Notes: generated by a model not told the origin, from the letters alone. A stretch of 64,000 nucleotides of DNA from Rhizobium mayense (GCF_030272705.1 NZ_JARFYM010000004.1:186001-250000), one strand, 5' to 3'; counted from the stretch's first letter, positions 34,065 to 43,350 are shown. Program-made: numbers and translations.

Positions 34065-34613
34065 ATGTATGATTTCGATGTTGCCGCAACGCAGTGGATT
34101 AATGCCTGGTCGGGTCAAAGCGCGGTGCTGGATGCGGCGATGATTTGGGTTTCGGCCGTCGGCGTGCCCTTGATGATACTGGGAGTTGCCGGCCAATGGT
34201 GGCTGCAGGCTGACAAAAGGCATACGCGCCACGTTCTTGTAGCGTCTGGAATAGCTTTTCTGTTAGGCCTCGCGATCAACCAGATCGTGTTGCTGTTCAT
34301 TCACCGAATGCGTCCCTACGAAAACGGCCTCACTCATCTCCTTATCTCCAGGAGCGCCGATTTCTCGTTCCCGTCCGATCACGCGACTGCCACCTTCGCA
34401 ATCGCGTCGACCTTCCTGCTTTACGGGATGCGCCGCGGATATATCTTCCTCGCGGCGGCTCTGATCGTGACTATTTCGCGGGTATATGTCGGAACACACT
34501 ACATCAGCGATGTCGTGGGCGGCGCGGTGACGGCTTTGATCGCGGTCATTGCGGTTCGGGCAATATATCGCGAAGATACCCGGATCGATCGCTTCATCAC
34601 CGGAATATTGTAG
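34065..34613 (+). CDS. PAP2-family membrane phosphatase (undecaprenyl/lipid phosphatase-like)
   Basis: A 182-residue integral membrane protein with about five to six hydrophobic segments. Of the three acid-phosphatase motifs, C2 is FPSDHATA (about residues 101-108) and C3 is SRVYVGTHYISD (about 145-156), both with the catalytic His. C1 (KxxxxxxRP) is only partly kept as LLFIHRMRPYE: the Arg-Pro is present, the Lys is not. Likely substrates are undecaprenyl diphosphate or phosphorylated lipids. AGGA lies 9 nt before the ATG. The DedA gene follows after 7 bp. Confidence 0.88.
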   Translation: MYDFDVAATQWINAWSGQSAVLDAAMIWVSAVGVPLMILGVAGQWWLQADKRHTRHVLVASGIAFLLGLAINQIVLLFIHRMRPYENGLTHLLISRSADFSFPSDHATATFAIASTFLLYGMRRGYIFLAAALIVTISRVYVGTHYISDVVGGAVTALIAVIAVRAIYREDTRIDRFITGIL

Positions 34614-34620
34614 GAAACGC

Positions 34621-35259
34621 TTGTTTGACATTGTTTCCCCAGAACGCATCCATGACTTGATCCAGGTCTATGGCCTTTGGGTCCTGTTCGCGCTTGTCAT
34701 GGCGGAAAGCATGGGAGTGCCGCTCCCGGGGGAGACTGCCTTGGTGACAACGGCGCTCTATGCCGGTTCGACTCATATGATCAGTCTGCAGGCGGTCGTG
34801 GCTACGACAAGCATAGCTGCCATCATCGGCGACAATATCGGCTACCTACTGGGCCGATCGATTGGTCTTCGATTGATATTGCGTTACGGCGACCGCTTTC
34901 ATTTGAGCAGCGACAGGCTCAAAATCGGCCAATATTTCTTCATGAGGCACGGCGGCAAGGTTGTCTTTTTCGGGCGATTTATTGCCCTGCTCCGTACTTT
35001 CGCCGCTCTCCTTGCAGGCGCAAACCGCATGCGCTGGTGGTATTTCCTATTGATGAATGCGTGCGGCGGCGTGTGCTGGGCAATTGTCTTCGGTGGCGCG
35101 GCCTATCTGTTCGGCAACCAGGTTGAACACGTGAAGGGGCCGATCGGCCTGTTGCTTTTCGTGATTGCTATTGGATTCGTCGTCGCTGGCATGGTGTTCT
35201 TCCGCCACCACGAAAAGGAATTGGAAAAACGGGCGAAGGCGGCGCTTGGCGATCCCTGA
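34621..35259 (+). CDS. DedA-family membrane protein
   Basis: A 212-residue DedA/SNARE-associated protein, a family that includes polyprenyl-phosphate and phospholipid flippases. Motifs: AESMGVPLPGETALV (about residues 30-44), IGDNIGYLLGRSIG (about 69-82) and FFGRFIALLRTFAALLAGANRM (about 117-138); the usual Pro of the last motif is Ala here. Four to five membrane segments end in a basic tail. The likely start is TTG at 34621, 5 nt after AGGAA; longer readings overlap the PAP2 gene. It is in an operon with the PAP2 phosphatase, consistent with lipid-carrier recycling. Confidence 0.88.
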   Translation: MFDIVSPERIHDLIQVYGLWVLFALVMAESMGVPLPGETALVTTALYAGSTHMISLQAVVATTSIAAIIGDNIGYLLGRSIGLRLILRYGDRFHLSSDRLKIGQYFFMRHGGKVVFFGRFIALLRTFAALLAGANRMRWWYFLLMNACGGVCWAIVFGGAAYLFGNQVEHVKGPIGLLLFVIAIGFVVAGMVFFRHHEKELEKRAKAALGDP

Positions 35260-35303
35260 CTGCCGGCTTCATGTCGAGAGTTGGATATCGCGATCTATCT
35301 GGA

Positions 35304-36635
35304 TTAGGCGGAAGAGCCGGCAGGGTCCGGCGATGGCGGGAATGACAGGATCGCGCTGAATCCCTGACAATCCTTGCGGTTCGACAGCCGAAGATCCAGA
35401 TCGTGGCGCTGTGCGATCGTTCGGGCGATCGCAAGTCCGAGCCCGCTGCCCTCTTCATTCGATTGGTGGGCGCGGAAAAAGCGCTCGGTGAGTCGCGGCA
35501 ACATGTCGTCTGGAACGCCGGGCCCGCTGTCGCTGACGGAAAGTTCGATGCGGCCGGCACGTTCGGCGATGGCGACATCGACGATCCCGCCTGACGGCGT
35601 ATATCGGACGGCATTGTCGATAAGGATCTCCAGCAAGGCGCGCAGGTCGGCGTTCGAGCCGGTCACATTGGCCGTCGTCATCGCGCCGAAGCCGAGATCG
35701 ACGCCCCGTTGATCGGCGAGCGGGATCAGGCCTGACACGACATCCATCGTCAATTCGTCCAGGCGGATCGCTTCACGTTCTGTCGGCGCGTCCATGCTTT
35801 CATAGCGCGCCATCCGCAGGAGCTGCGATGCGAGCGCCGAAGCGCGTCTGGCGCCGGCCTGCAATTCGGCCAATCGTGCATCGAGCTCGGAATTGTTTTC
35901 CGCCTGCCTGATATTGCCGATCTGGATAGTCAGAGCCGTAAGCGGTGTCCTGAGCTCGTGGGCAGCGTCCGAGAGAAATTCCCTTTGGCGCGCCATTGCG
36001 CGTTTCAGGCGAGACAGGAGGTCGTTGATGGCCGTGATGAGCGGCAGGATTTCGCGGGGGACTTTCGCCATTTCGATCGGCGACTGATCCGTCGCTTCGC
36101 GCCCCGCAATATCATCGGCCAGTCGCTCCAGTCGGCGAAATGTACGCCCGACAACGAGTGTGACGACCAACCATGAAACCGGAATAGCGACGACAAAGGG
36201 CAGGATGGCGCGAACGGCAGCATCGGCCGCTATCTCCTTCCTGACAAAGGTTTGCTGGGCTACTTGCACTGTCCGCTCCGGCGTCACGAGCGAAAATACG
36301 CGCCAGTGGCCGATAGCGTTGTCAAACTCCGAAAACCCGGTGGACGGCTGATCGGGAATGACAATCGCTTCATTGGAGCTGCGCTGTGGTCGGCCGTCCG
36401 TGTAGCTTACCTCGATGACATAATCGTCCTCTGTATCGTGGGGAGGCAAGGAGACCTCGCCAGGCGCGACGAAAGTGAGATCGCCAACATAGCGGGCGAT
36501 CTGGCGCTGCTGCAGGTCCAGGAATTCGTTGCCTTCCTTGCGTGCGACGATATAGGAGGCGGCTCCGCCGAGCACCGCCAGGACGGAAAAAACGGCCGCC
36601 AATATCAATGTCGTGGCCCAGCGCAGCGAGATCAC
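35304..36635 (-). CDS. Sensor histidine kinase (QseC/PmrB-like)
   Basis: A 443-residue membrane kinase. The first transmembrane helix spans about residues 8-30 and the second about 145-165, enclosing a periplasmic sensor domain of roughly 115 residues; a HAMP-like linker follows. The H-box is FLSDAAHELRTPLTAL near residue 225, N-box LIDNAVRYTPSGG, G1 VSDSGPGVPDD, and G2 GSGLGLAIARTI. The GTG start overlaps the regulator's stop by 4 bp. It is coupled to the adjacent OmpR-type regulator and is a candidate controller of the surrounding envelope genes. Confidence 0.92.
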   Translation of the reverse strand: MISLRWATTLILAAVFSVLAVLGGAASYIVARKEGNEFLDLQQRQIARYVGDLTFVAPGEVSLPPHDTEDDYVIEVSYTDGRPQRSSNEAIVIPDQPSTGFSEFDNAIGHWRVFSLVTPERTVQVAQQTFVRKEIAADAAVRAILPFVVAIPVSWLVVTLVVGRTFRRLERLADDIAGREATDQSPIEMAKVPREILPLITAINDLLSRLKRAMARQREFLSDAAHELRTPLTALTIQIGNIRQAENNSELDARLAELQAGARRASALASQLLRMARYESMDAPTEREAIRLDELTMDVVSGLIPLADQRGVDLGFGAMTTANVTGSNADLRALLEILIDNAVRYTPSGGIVDVAIAERAGRIELSVSDSGPGVPDDMLPRLTERFFRAHQSNEEGSGLGLAIARTIAQRHDLDLRLSNRKDCQGFSAILSFPPSPDPAGSSA

Positions 36636-37291
36636 GATTTCATCACCAGCCAGCCGGCACCACGAACATTGCGGATAATGTCCTTGCCGAAACGACGCCG
36701 GATATAGTGAATCAGGACGTCGACGGCATTGCTCTCAACCTCTTGGCCCCAACCGTACACACGATCTTCGATCTGCGATCGCGACAAGATCGTACCGGGG
36801 CGCTCCGCGAGCGCCCGCATGAGCGCAAATTCGCGCGCTGGCAGCATTTCCGTCTGCCCACGATAACTCAGCTCGTGCGAGGCCAGGTCGAGCACAATCT
36901 CGGATGTGCCGATGCGGGACGTCGCGTGGCCGGCGTGACGGCGCAGGACGGCACGGATGCGCGCGAGAATTTCCGGCACTTCGAAAGGCTTCACCACAAA
37001 ATCATCACCGCCCGAGTCCAGTCCCTTGACGCGGGTGTCGAGATCGTCACGCGCCGTGATCACGACAATCGGTGTGCCTATGCCGTGGCGGCGGACGTTC
37101 TCCAAAACACTGATACCGTCGGAACCGGGCAGACCAAGATCCAAAAGGGCGACCGCATGGCCGCCGGCCAACAATGCCTCTTCGCCAGCACGGCCATCGG
37201 CAACCCAATCCACACTCATGCCGGCATCCGCCAGGGCCTGGCTCAGGCTGCGGCCAACCATCGGATCGTCTTCAATAAGAAGAATACGCAT
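36632..37291 (-). CDS. OmpR-family response regulator (QseB/PmrA-like)
   Basis: A 219-residue two-domain regulator. The receiver has the acidic pair IEDD at residues 7-10, phospho-acceptor Asp in ALLDLGLPGSDG near 51, the switch Thr in VVITARDD and Lys in VVKPFE. The C-terminal winged helix has EFALMRALAERPGTILSRSQIEDRVYGWG and VDVLIHYIRRRFG. Upstream, at 37333-37349, an ATTAAG-N5-CTTAGG site fits the box bound by PmrA/QseB regulators, suggesting autoregulation. The kinase gene follows with a 4-bp overlap. Confidence 0.93.
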   Translation of the reverse strand: MRILLIEDDPMVGRSLSQALADAGMSVDWVADGRAGEEALLAGGHAVALLDLGLPGSDGISVLENVRRHGIGTPIVVITARDDLDTRVKGLDSGGDDFVVKPFEVPEILARIRAVLRRHAGHATSRIGTSEIVLDLASHELSYRGQTEMLPAREFALMRALAERPGTILSRSQIEDRVYGWGQEVESNAVDVLIHYIRRRFGKDIIRNVRGAGWLVMKS

Positions 37292-37332
37292 ACCTCTCCC
37301 GCCGAGCCCTTGCGTTGCGATATGATCGAATA

Positions 37333-37349
37333 ATTAAGGGGAACTTAGG
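37333..37349 (-). promoter_or_regulatory. PmrA/QseB-type box in the promoter of the two-component system
   Basis: On the minus strand CCTAAG-N5-CTTAAT ends 42 bp upstream of the regulator ATG at 37291, matching the YTTAAK-N5-YTTAAK pattern at all but one position. It resembles the CTAATT-N5-CTAATT site at 33934-33950. The rest of 37350-37577 includes an inverted repeat CTTAC-N6-GTAAG at 37487-37502 upstream of the secreted-protein gene. Confidence 0.55.
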
Positions 37350-37577
37350 GCACACGCTGCGGTCCAATTGCTCGGGCACTTATCGCTAGCATCATTCGGT
37401 TTCAGTCTCTCCATTTGATTCTTACGGTCAGCCGCAACATAGACAATAGTGGACGCATTGTCCGCCCGTTCGCACCCAGCCTCGAGCTTACAAAAGCGTA
37501 AGACCCCAGCGAAACATGGGTAAGTCTGTCGTGTCAAAATCACTTATCGGCGACCATGTGTTGGGAGGAGATATCTC

Positions 37578-38165
37578 ATGCCTTCAACAGAGTTCTATAG
37601 GGCGGCGCTGGTATCGGCTATGCTGTTGTCGTCGCCGGCGCTATTGCCGGCGATCGATCAAGGCGCGCTCGCCGCCGAAGCACCGGCAGCAGCGGAGAAA
37701 AATCCGCCCGGCGACATACCGGACAATCAGGTTTTCATCAGCTACGTCTCACCGCTCGGCTTTTCGCTGAAGGTGCCGGAGGGCTGGGCGCGCACCGACC
37801 TCGCGAATGGCGCAAGTTTTATCGACAAGCTTGACGGGGTCATCGTCAAACAGTCCGACATGGCCAATGCGCCGACCGCAGAGGGAATTCGGAAGGATTA
37901 TATTCCCGGACTGGAGAAAGAAGCGCGGACTGTCAGCATTGGTAGCGTCAAAGCCGTGAAATTGCCGGCAGGCAACGCCATCCGCATCAATTACACCTCG
38001 AATTCAGAACCCAACGCAGTGACGAACAAGCAGGTTCGCCTTGAAAACCAGCGCTTTCTCTTCTTCAGGAACGGCAAACTGGTTGCGTTGGAGCTTTACG
38101 CGCCGCTCGGCGCCGACAATGCCGACCAATGGAAGCTGATGTCGGAATCGTTTCAGTGGCATTGA
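37578..38165 (+). CDS. Secreted periplasmic protein of unknown function
   Basis: A 195-residue protein with a signal peptide of about 33 residues ending near GALAAEA. The mature part starts with an Ala/Glu/Pro-rich stretch, then FISYVSPLGFSLKVPEGWARTDL and GASFIDKLDGVIVKQSDM, a beta-rich pattern similar to the PsbP/DUF1795-like fold of lipoproteins in which a 'F.l..P.gW' start is common; that similarity is weak. GGGAGGAG precedes the ATG. It ends 2 bp before an ABC ATPase gene, so it is probably an accessory part of that exporter, perhaps a substrate-binding or envelope-stress component. Confidence 0.75.
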   Translation: MPSTEFYRAALVSAMLLSSPALLPAIDQGALAAEAPAAAEKNPPGDIPDNQVFISYVSPLGFSLKVPEGWARTDLANGASFIDKLDGVIVKQSDMANAPTAEGIRKDYIPGLEKEARTVSIGSVKAVKLPAGNAIRINYTSNSEPNAVTNKQVRLENQRFLFFRNGKLVALELYAPLGADNADQWKLMSESFQWH

Positions 38166-38167
38166 TC

Positions 38168-38830
38168 ATGAACGTCTTGGAGGCGCACGAGCTCTATCGA
38201 TTCTTTCACATCGGCGATGATGAGATTGCTGCCCTGCGTGGTGTGAGCCTCACTCTTGCCGAAGGTGAATTGGTTGCCGTCGTTGGCCCGTCGGGAAGTG
38301 GCAAGTCGACCTTGCTGTCATGCCTAACGGGACTTGACGAGCCGGATGGCGGTTATGTGATTGCTTGCGGTCGGCGCGTGACACGCCGCTCCGAAGCACG
38401 TCGAGCGGCCATTCGGGCAGAGAGCTTTGGCATCCTGCAGCAGTCGAACAACCTTCTCCGTCACCTTACTGTCGCAGAAAATATCAGGCTCCCGATGCTT
38501 CTGAGGGGCAGAACGGATGAGGAGCGGATTGCTGAATTGCTGAAGCTTGTCGGCCTCTTACATCGTGCCACGGCCTATCCGGCGACGCTCTCCGGCGGCG
38601 AGACGGCCCGTGCGGGCCTGGCGGTCGCGCTTGCCGCCGATCCTCCCATTCTGGTCGCTGACGAACCGACCGCTGAGATCGACCGGCATGCCGAGGCGAG
38701 TTTGATGGTCCATTTCGACGCGCGGCGAACGGCCGGCAAGACAACGCTGTTGGCCACGCATAGTGCGGCATTAGCGGCCAAGGCGGATCGGATTCTTCTA
38801 TTAAGGGATGGAAGGCTCGATGATGGGTGA
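38168..38830 (+). CDS. ABC transporter ATPase (MacB/LolD-like)
   Basis: A 220-residue single-domain ATPase of the MacB/LolD/FtsE class. Walker A GPSGSGKST lies near residue 40, Q-loop GILQQSNNLLRHLTVAENIRLPML, signature TLSGGETARAGLAVAL and Walker B ILVADEPTAEID. The signature is TLSGGE rather than the usual LSGGQ. It is followed by a second, different ATPase that overlaps it by 8 bp and an FtsX-type permease. Two distinct nucleotide-binding subunits with one permease suggest a heterodimeric transporter. Confidence 0.9.
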   Translation: MNVLEAHELYRFFHIGDDEIAALRGVSLTLAEGELVAVVGPSGSGKSTLLSCLTGLDEPDGGYVIACGRRVTRRSEARRAAIRAESFGILQQSNNLLRHLTVAENIRLPMLLRGRTDEERIAELLKLVGLLHRATAYPATLSGGETARAGLAVALAADPPILVADEPTAEIDRHAEASLMVHFDARRTAGKTTLLATHSAALAAKADRILLLRDGRLDDG

Positions 38831-39506
38831 TCCGCTCGCCGAGACACACGGCCTTTGCCGCAGTTTCGCGGATGGCAACCGGGCGCGCCTGCCGGTCCTC
38901 TTCGACATAAACTGCCATATCGACGCGCGCGACCACATTGCGCTTGTCGGCGTGTCCGGTAGCGGAAAAACCACCTTACTGCATATTCTCGGCGGCTTGG
39001 ATGTGCCAACGACCGGCACCGTAGCTTGGCCTGCTCTGGGGCAGCGCGAAACGCTTCGTCCCGCAAAGGTGGCCTTTGTATTTCAGAGACCGAGCCTGTT
39101 TCCCGCTCTGTCCGTTGTCCAGAACGTGGCGTTGCCGGTTCTCCTGCTGGATGGGCGCGGCGATGCCGTAGCCGCGGCGCTGGATCTTCTTGATCAATTC
39201 GGCCTGCTTGATCTTGCCGAGAAACTTCCAGAAGAGATTTCCGGCGGCCAGGCCCAACGCGTCGCGATGGCGCGAGCGCTTATCACCAAGCCGCGGCTAA
39301 TTTTGGCGGATGAACCAACGGGTCAATTGGACAGTGCGGGCGCCCACCACCTGCTGGACATCGCGCTCTATCTCGTTGGCGAAAGCGGTGCTGCTTTTGT
39401 GTTGGCAACCCATGACGAGGCGGTTGCGGCGCGGCTTCATATCAGGTGGTCGCTGGATGCGGGACGGTTGAGCACCGATGTCCTGCCGCGGGAGGCGCAC
39501 CAATGA
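38823..39506 (+). CDS. ABC transporter ATPase (MacB/LolD-like)
   Basis: A 227-residue ATPase with Walker A GVSGSGKTT near residue 44, Q-loop FVFQRPSLFPALSVVQNVALPVLL, signature EISGGQAQRVAMARAL and Walker B LILADEPTGQLD. The start is taken at the ATG at 38823, 7 nt after AAGG; ATG codons at 38820 and 38808 are in frame alternatives. It overlaps the first ATPase gene and its stop overlaps the permease start (ATGA). It has the better-preserved active site of the pair. Confidence 0.9.
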   Translation: MGDPLAETHGLCRSFADGNRARLPVLFDINCHIDARDHIALVGVSGSGKTTLLHILGGLDVPTTGTVAWPALGQRETLRPAKVAFVFQRPSLFPALSVVQNVALPVLLLDGRGDAVAAALDLLDQFGLLDLAEKLPEEISGGQAQRVAMARALITKPRLILADEPTGQLDSAGAHHLLDIALYLVGESGAAFVLATHDEAVAARLHIRWSLDAGRLSTDVLPREAHQ

Positions 39507-42151
39507 TCAGGCTTTGGTTAAAAGCATTGCTGCGACGCCGCTTCGCTCGGATCACCGGCACGGCAATGGGGGTCGCCATCACCGTGGCGCTGATCACCCT
39601 GCTCTTCCTATTCCTGACCGATAGCAGCGCGTCCATGACGCGCCGCTCCGTCTCGGCCGTGCCGATAGATTGGCAGGTGGAGGTTTCGCCAGGCGCAGAC
39701 CTTGCGACGGTAAGCGATGCGATCGGTAAGGCCGCGCCAATCTCGGCTGAGCGGCAAGTGTCTTATGCGGTGATCGGCGGTCTGGAGGCAAGCGCGCACG
39801 GCACCGTGCAAACAACCGGCCCGGGCAAGGCCATCGCCTTCGACAAAGGCTATCTCAAGGACTTTCCCAAGGAGATGCGCCTGCTCTCGGGTCGCGCCGA
39901 CGGTATTCTAGTGGCGCAGCAGACGGCGGCCAATCTCGCTATCGTTCCCGGCGACACGATCTCCATTGCGGGGATCGGTTTGCCGCCCCAGACCGTGAAA
40001 GTTGACGGCGTCGTCGATCTTCCAGACGCCGACGCGCTGTTTCAGGCAGTCGGTTTGCCACCGCAAGCGGCGCCGCAAGCGCCGCCGGACAATGTGGTGA
40101 TATTGCCATCGGAGACCTGGCAGGCCCTGTTCGGACCGCAGCAGGCTGAGCGACCGGATACGACACGCACGCAATTTCATGTTCGCCTTGATCATACTTC
40201 TTTGCCGGCAGGTCCCGTCGATGCCTGGGCGCAGGTCAACGGTGCCGGCAAAAATCTGGAAGCGCGCATCGCGGGACAGGCATTGCTTGCCAATAACCTC
40301 GCCGCACGCCTCGACGCTGTCAGGGGCGATTCCCTTTATGCGACCGTGCTGTTCGTCTTTCTCGGCCTGCCGGGGGTCGCATTGGCGTGTCTTTTGACCT
40401 TTGCGATTGCATCGGCGGGCGGTGGCCAACGTCGAATGGAGCAGGCCTTGTTGAGGATGCGTGGCGCGGACATGCGCCACATCCTGGCCTTGTCCGCGGC
40501 GGAGGCGATTGTGGTCGCGATGATCGGCACCGCCGCCGGGCTAATCGCCGCGATGCTGTTCGCAAGCTGGGAATTCGGCACCGAGACACGGCTCCGCACT
40601 ACCCTGCTGGCTTTGAGCCTGTTGATGGGATTGACACTCTCCCTCGCAGCCTTTCTTGCCGCCGCATGGCGCAATGCGCGTTATCGGAGCGTGCATGTCG
40701 CTAGGCGCACCATCCGCAGACTTGAGAGTTCGTCTTGGCATTGGCTTTGGCTCGATATCATGTTGCTGGCCGCGTCGCTTCTGTTCTTCCTTCAATCGGC
40801 GAGCACCGGATATCAGATCGTGCTTGCGCCCGAGGGCGTGGCGGCAACCGCTGTCGATTACTACGCCTTCGTCGCGCCGGCGCTTTTTTGGATCGGTTCG
40901 GCATTGCTGATGCTCAGGCTTTCCGGCCTTATCATTGTCAGCAATGGCAAGATGCTGAATTGGCTGGTCGGCCCGGTAGCCGGACGGTTGACGCCCATTG
41001 TCTCGGCTGCGCTTTCGCATCAATCCGGTCGCATTGCCGTCGGCATTGCCATGACAGCGCTCGCCATCTCCTTCGCGACGTCGACTGCGATTTTCAACAC
41101 GACCTATAACGCACAGGCGCTGGTCGATGCTGAATTGACCAACGGTGCCGATGTTACCGTTTTTGGAACAACGGCCAATCCTGCCGGTGAAAAACGCGAT
41201 GCGCTGGCGGCCCTGCCCGGCGTCGAGGGAATTCAGCCGATGCAACATCGCTTCGCTTATGTCGGAAACGATCTGCAGGACCTTTATGGCATCGATCCGA
41301 CGGCGATCGGCAAGGCCACCAGTCTCTCGGACGCTTATTTCTCCGGTGGAACAGCCGCCAAATTGCTTGCCGATCTAACGGCGACCCCGAACGGTGTCCT
41401 CGTTTCGGAGGAAACAGTACAGGACTTCCAACTGAAAATCGGCGACACCATCAATCTGCGGCTGGTCAACGGCGCGGACAACCAATATCACGCCGTTCCA
41501 TTTGTGTTTCTGGGTGTCGCCCGCGAATTCCCCACGGCACCAAGAGATTCCTTTTTGATCGCCAACGCCGCCTATGTCGCAAGGATGACCGGTATAAAGA
41601 CAAATGAATATCTGTTGATAAAGGCTGCGGCCGATCCGGCGGCGCTGGCGCGCACGGTCAGCCGTATTTTGTCCGGCGATCCAGCGCTTCAGATCAAGGA
41701 CATCGGCTCCGCCGCCAATATCATCGGATCCAGCCTTACCGCCGTGGACCTTTCGGGGCTGACGGCGATCGAGCTCACATTCGCCTTCGGTCTCGCCATT
41801 TCGGCTGCGGGCCTGATGTTGTGGCTGGGTTTTGCTGACCGGCGCCGTGACTTTGCAATTCTCATTGCCATCGGCGCCAAGCCAGGACAGATGGCTGCGT
41901 TTTTGTGGGGCGAAGGTATTTTGATCGCCACCGGCGGCCTCGTCTTCGGCCTATCGTCCGGTGTCCTGCTGGCCTGGATGCTAGTCAAGCTGTTGACCGG
42001 TGTCTTCGATCCGCCGCCCGACACGCTGTCAATTCCATTTGTCTATCTTGCGCTGGTAATCGTCTTGCTACTCGCTTCGATTGCCGCAGCGATCTTTTCA
42101 ATGAAGATCGACGACTGGGGAGAGACTGCGGATTATATGCGTGATATCTAA
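39503..42151 (+). CDS. FtsX-like ABC permease, MacB/LolCE type
   Basis: An 882-residue permease. It begins with a transmembrane helix (about residues 15-40), a large periplasmic domain, then three helices near 300-400 with the FtsX-type segment RRMEQALLRMRGADMRHILALSAAEAIVVAMIGTAAGL, a middle membrane block near 420-520, a second periplasmic domain, and a final set of three helices containing LMLWLGFADRRRDFAILIAIGAKPGQMAAFLWGEG. This duplicated layout is that of large MacB-like permeases that move substrates between the inner membrane and periplasm. GGGAGGCGC precedes the ATG. The substrate is unknown; lipids, lipoproteins or envelope peptides are candidates. Confidence 0.88.
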   Translation: MIRLWLKALLRRRFARITGTAMGVAITVALITLLFLFLTDSSASMTRRSVSAVPIDWQVEVSPGADLATVSDAIGKAAPISAERQVSYAVIGGLEASAHGTVQTTGPGKAIAFDKGYLKDFPKEMRLLSGRADGILVAQQTAANLAIVPGDTISIAGIGLPPQTVKVDGVVDLPDADALFQAVGLPPQAAPQAPPDNVVILPSETWQALFGPQQAERPDTTRTQFHVRLDHTSLPAGPVDAWAQVNGAGKNLEARIAGQALLANNLAARLDAVRGDSLYATVLFVFLGLPGVALACLLTFAIASAGGGQRRMEQALLRMRGADMRHILALSAAEAIVVAMIGTAAGLIAAMLFASWEFGTETRLRTTLLALSLLMGLTLSLAAFLAAAWRNARYRSVHVARRTIRRLESSSWHWLWLDIMLLAASLLFFLQSASTGYQIVLAPEGVAATAVDYYAFVAPALFWIGSALLMLRLSGLIIVSNGKMLNWLVGPVAGRLTPIVSAALSHQSGRIAVGIAMTALAISFATSTAIFNTTYNAQALVDAELTNGADVTVFGTTANPAGEKRDALAALPGVEGIQPMQHRFAYVGNDLQDLYGIDPTAIGKATSLSDAYFSGGTAAKLLADLTATPNGVLVSEETVQDFQLKIGDTINLRLVNGADNQYHAVPFVFLGVAREFPTAPRDSFLIANAAYVARMTGIKTNEYLLIKAAADPAALARTVSRILSGDPALQIKDIGSAANIIGSSLTAVDLSGLTAIELTFAFGLAISAAGLMLWLGFADRRRDFAILIAIGAKPGQMAAFLWGEGILIATGGLVFGLSSGVLLAWMLVKLLTGVFDPPPDTLSIPFVYLALVIVLLLASIAAAIFSMKIDDWGETADYMRDI

Positions 42152-42273
42152 CGCTCGTCACTTGGTGCTGACTACGCGCATGGGGAATCACTAAACCAGC
42201 ATTTTAGTTATTTTCTGATATCCAATTCAGGCGTGTGTCAGCATTTCATAGCATCTGTCGTGCAGGTCCGAAT

Positions 42274-43350
42274 ATGGGGGCGACCGTGCGAATATTGCTC
42301 GTTGAGGATGACGCGATCTTGGGGGATGCGTTACGCGATCATGTCGCGGCCGACGGCTGGGATGTCGATTGGGTGGTCGACCTGCAAGCGGCGAAGCGGG
42401 CGCTGGACACAGCCTGTTATTCCTTGATCCTTCTCGACCCCGGTCTGCCGGACGGCAGCGGCTTGGAGCTGCTGACACTTTTATCGGCGCGATCGCCCGC
42501 CACGCCCGCGATCATCATCTCCGCAGACGATCAAGTTACCGACAGGCAAAGAAGCCTCCAGCTCGGCGCGGCCGATTGTCTTGTCAAGCCGTTCAGCCTC
42601 AGCACGCTGAGTGCGCGCATCAGAAATGTGCTCAGCGCTCCCGGCCGCGTCTCGGGGACGAGCGTTGTCCCGAACCGATCGGGGGATGCGATTGGGGACC
42701 GTCCCGTGTTGTCGGGAGATGCTGATGCTCCGCAGAGGGGGGAAGGAAAAGTGGCAATGGTGAGGTGGCTATCGACGCGATCACGCAAGATGAAACTCGC
42801 AGGCGCTTTGGCGGCAATGCTTGCCCTGCCAGTCCTGGGGATCGGCACATACCTCGCCGCGGTGAACCTGGGTGACAATTTTCACCCCGTGATCCCCGGA
42901 GAGCTCTATCGCTCCGCTCAGCTCACGCCGAGACAGCTCGAGACTTACGTGCGCGACAACGGCATCCGCACGATCGTCAATTTGCGCGGCGAGAACAAAA
43001 ATCGGACTTGGTACGATCAAGAAATCGACGCGGCACGACGTTTGGGCGTCGAGCATATCGACTTCAAGATGTCCGCATCCCAAATATTGACGGCGGACAG
43101 GGCCGATCAACTGGTCAGCATTCTGCGTTCTGCGCCAAAGCCTATCCTCATACATTGTCAAGCAGGAGCGGACAGAACCGGTCTTGTTGCCGTTATCTAC
43201 AGCCAGCAAATCGCCGGTATCGACCAGAAAACGGCTGAACGCCAGCTTTCCATCGTCTATGGCCACGTCGGAATTCCCTATCTGTCGGGCGCATTCGCAA
43301 TGGACGAAAGCCTGCAGAATTTGGAGAAACATTTCAGCCGCGTCCAGTAG
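42274..43350 (+). CDS. Receiver domain joined to a membrane-anchored tyrosine phosphatase
   Basis: A 358-residue reading frame with two unrelated modules. Residues ~5-122 form a complete CheY-like receiver (VEDD acidic pair, LILLDPGLPDGSGLE with the phospho-acceptor Asp, IIISADD, CLVKPF) but no winged helix follows. After a polar linker a basic segment and one transmembrane helix (MKLAGALAAMLALPVLGIGTYL, about 172-193) lead to a dual-specificity phosphatase with HCQAGADRTG (catalytic Cys 295, Arg 301). An in-frame GTG at 42751 preceded by GGGGAAGG could start the phosphatase alone (about 200 residues), so this may be a fusion or an in-frame read-through of a truncated regulator gene. It lies 122 bp after the FtsX permease. 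Confidence 0.75.
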   Translation: MGATVRILLVEDDAILGDALRDHVAADGWDVDWVVDLQAAKRALDTACYSLILLDPGLPDGSGLELLTLLSARSPATPAIIISADDQVTDRQRSLQLGAADCLVKPFSLSTLSARIRNVLSAPGRVSGTSVVPNRSGDAIGDRPVLSGDADAPQRGEGKVAMVRWLSTRSRKMKLAGALAAMLALPVLGIGTYLAAVNLGDNFHPVIPGELYRSAQLTPRQLETYVRDNGIRTIVNLRGENKNRTWYDQEIDAARRLGVEHIDFKMSASQILTADRADQLVSILRSAPKPILIHCQAGADRTGLVAVIYSQQIAGIDQKTAERQLSIVYGHVGIPYLSGAFAMDESLQNLEKHFSRVQ

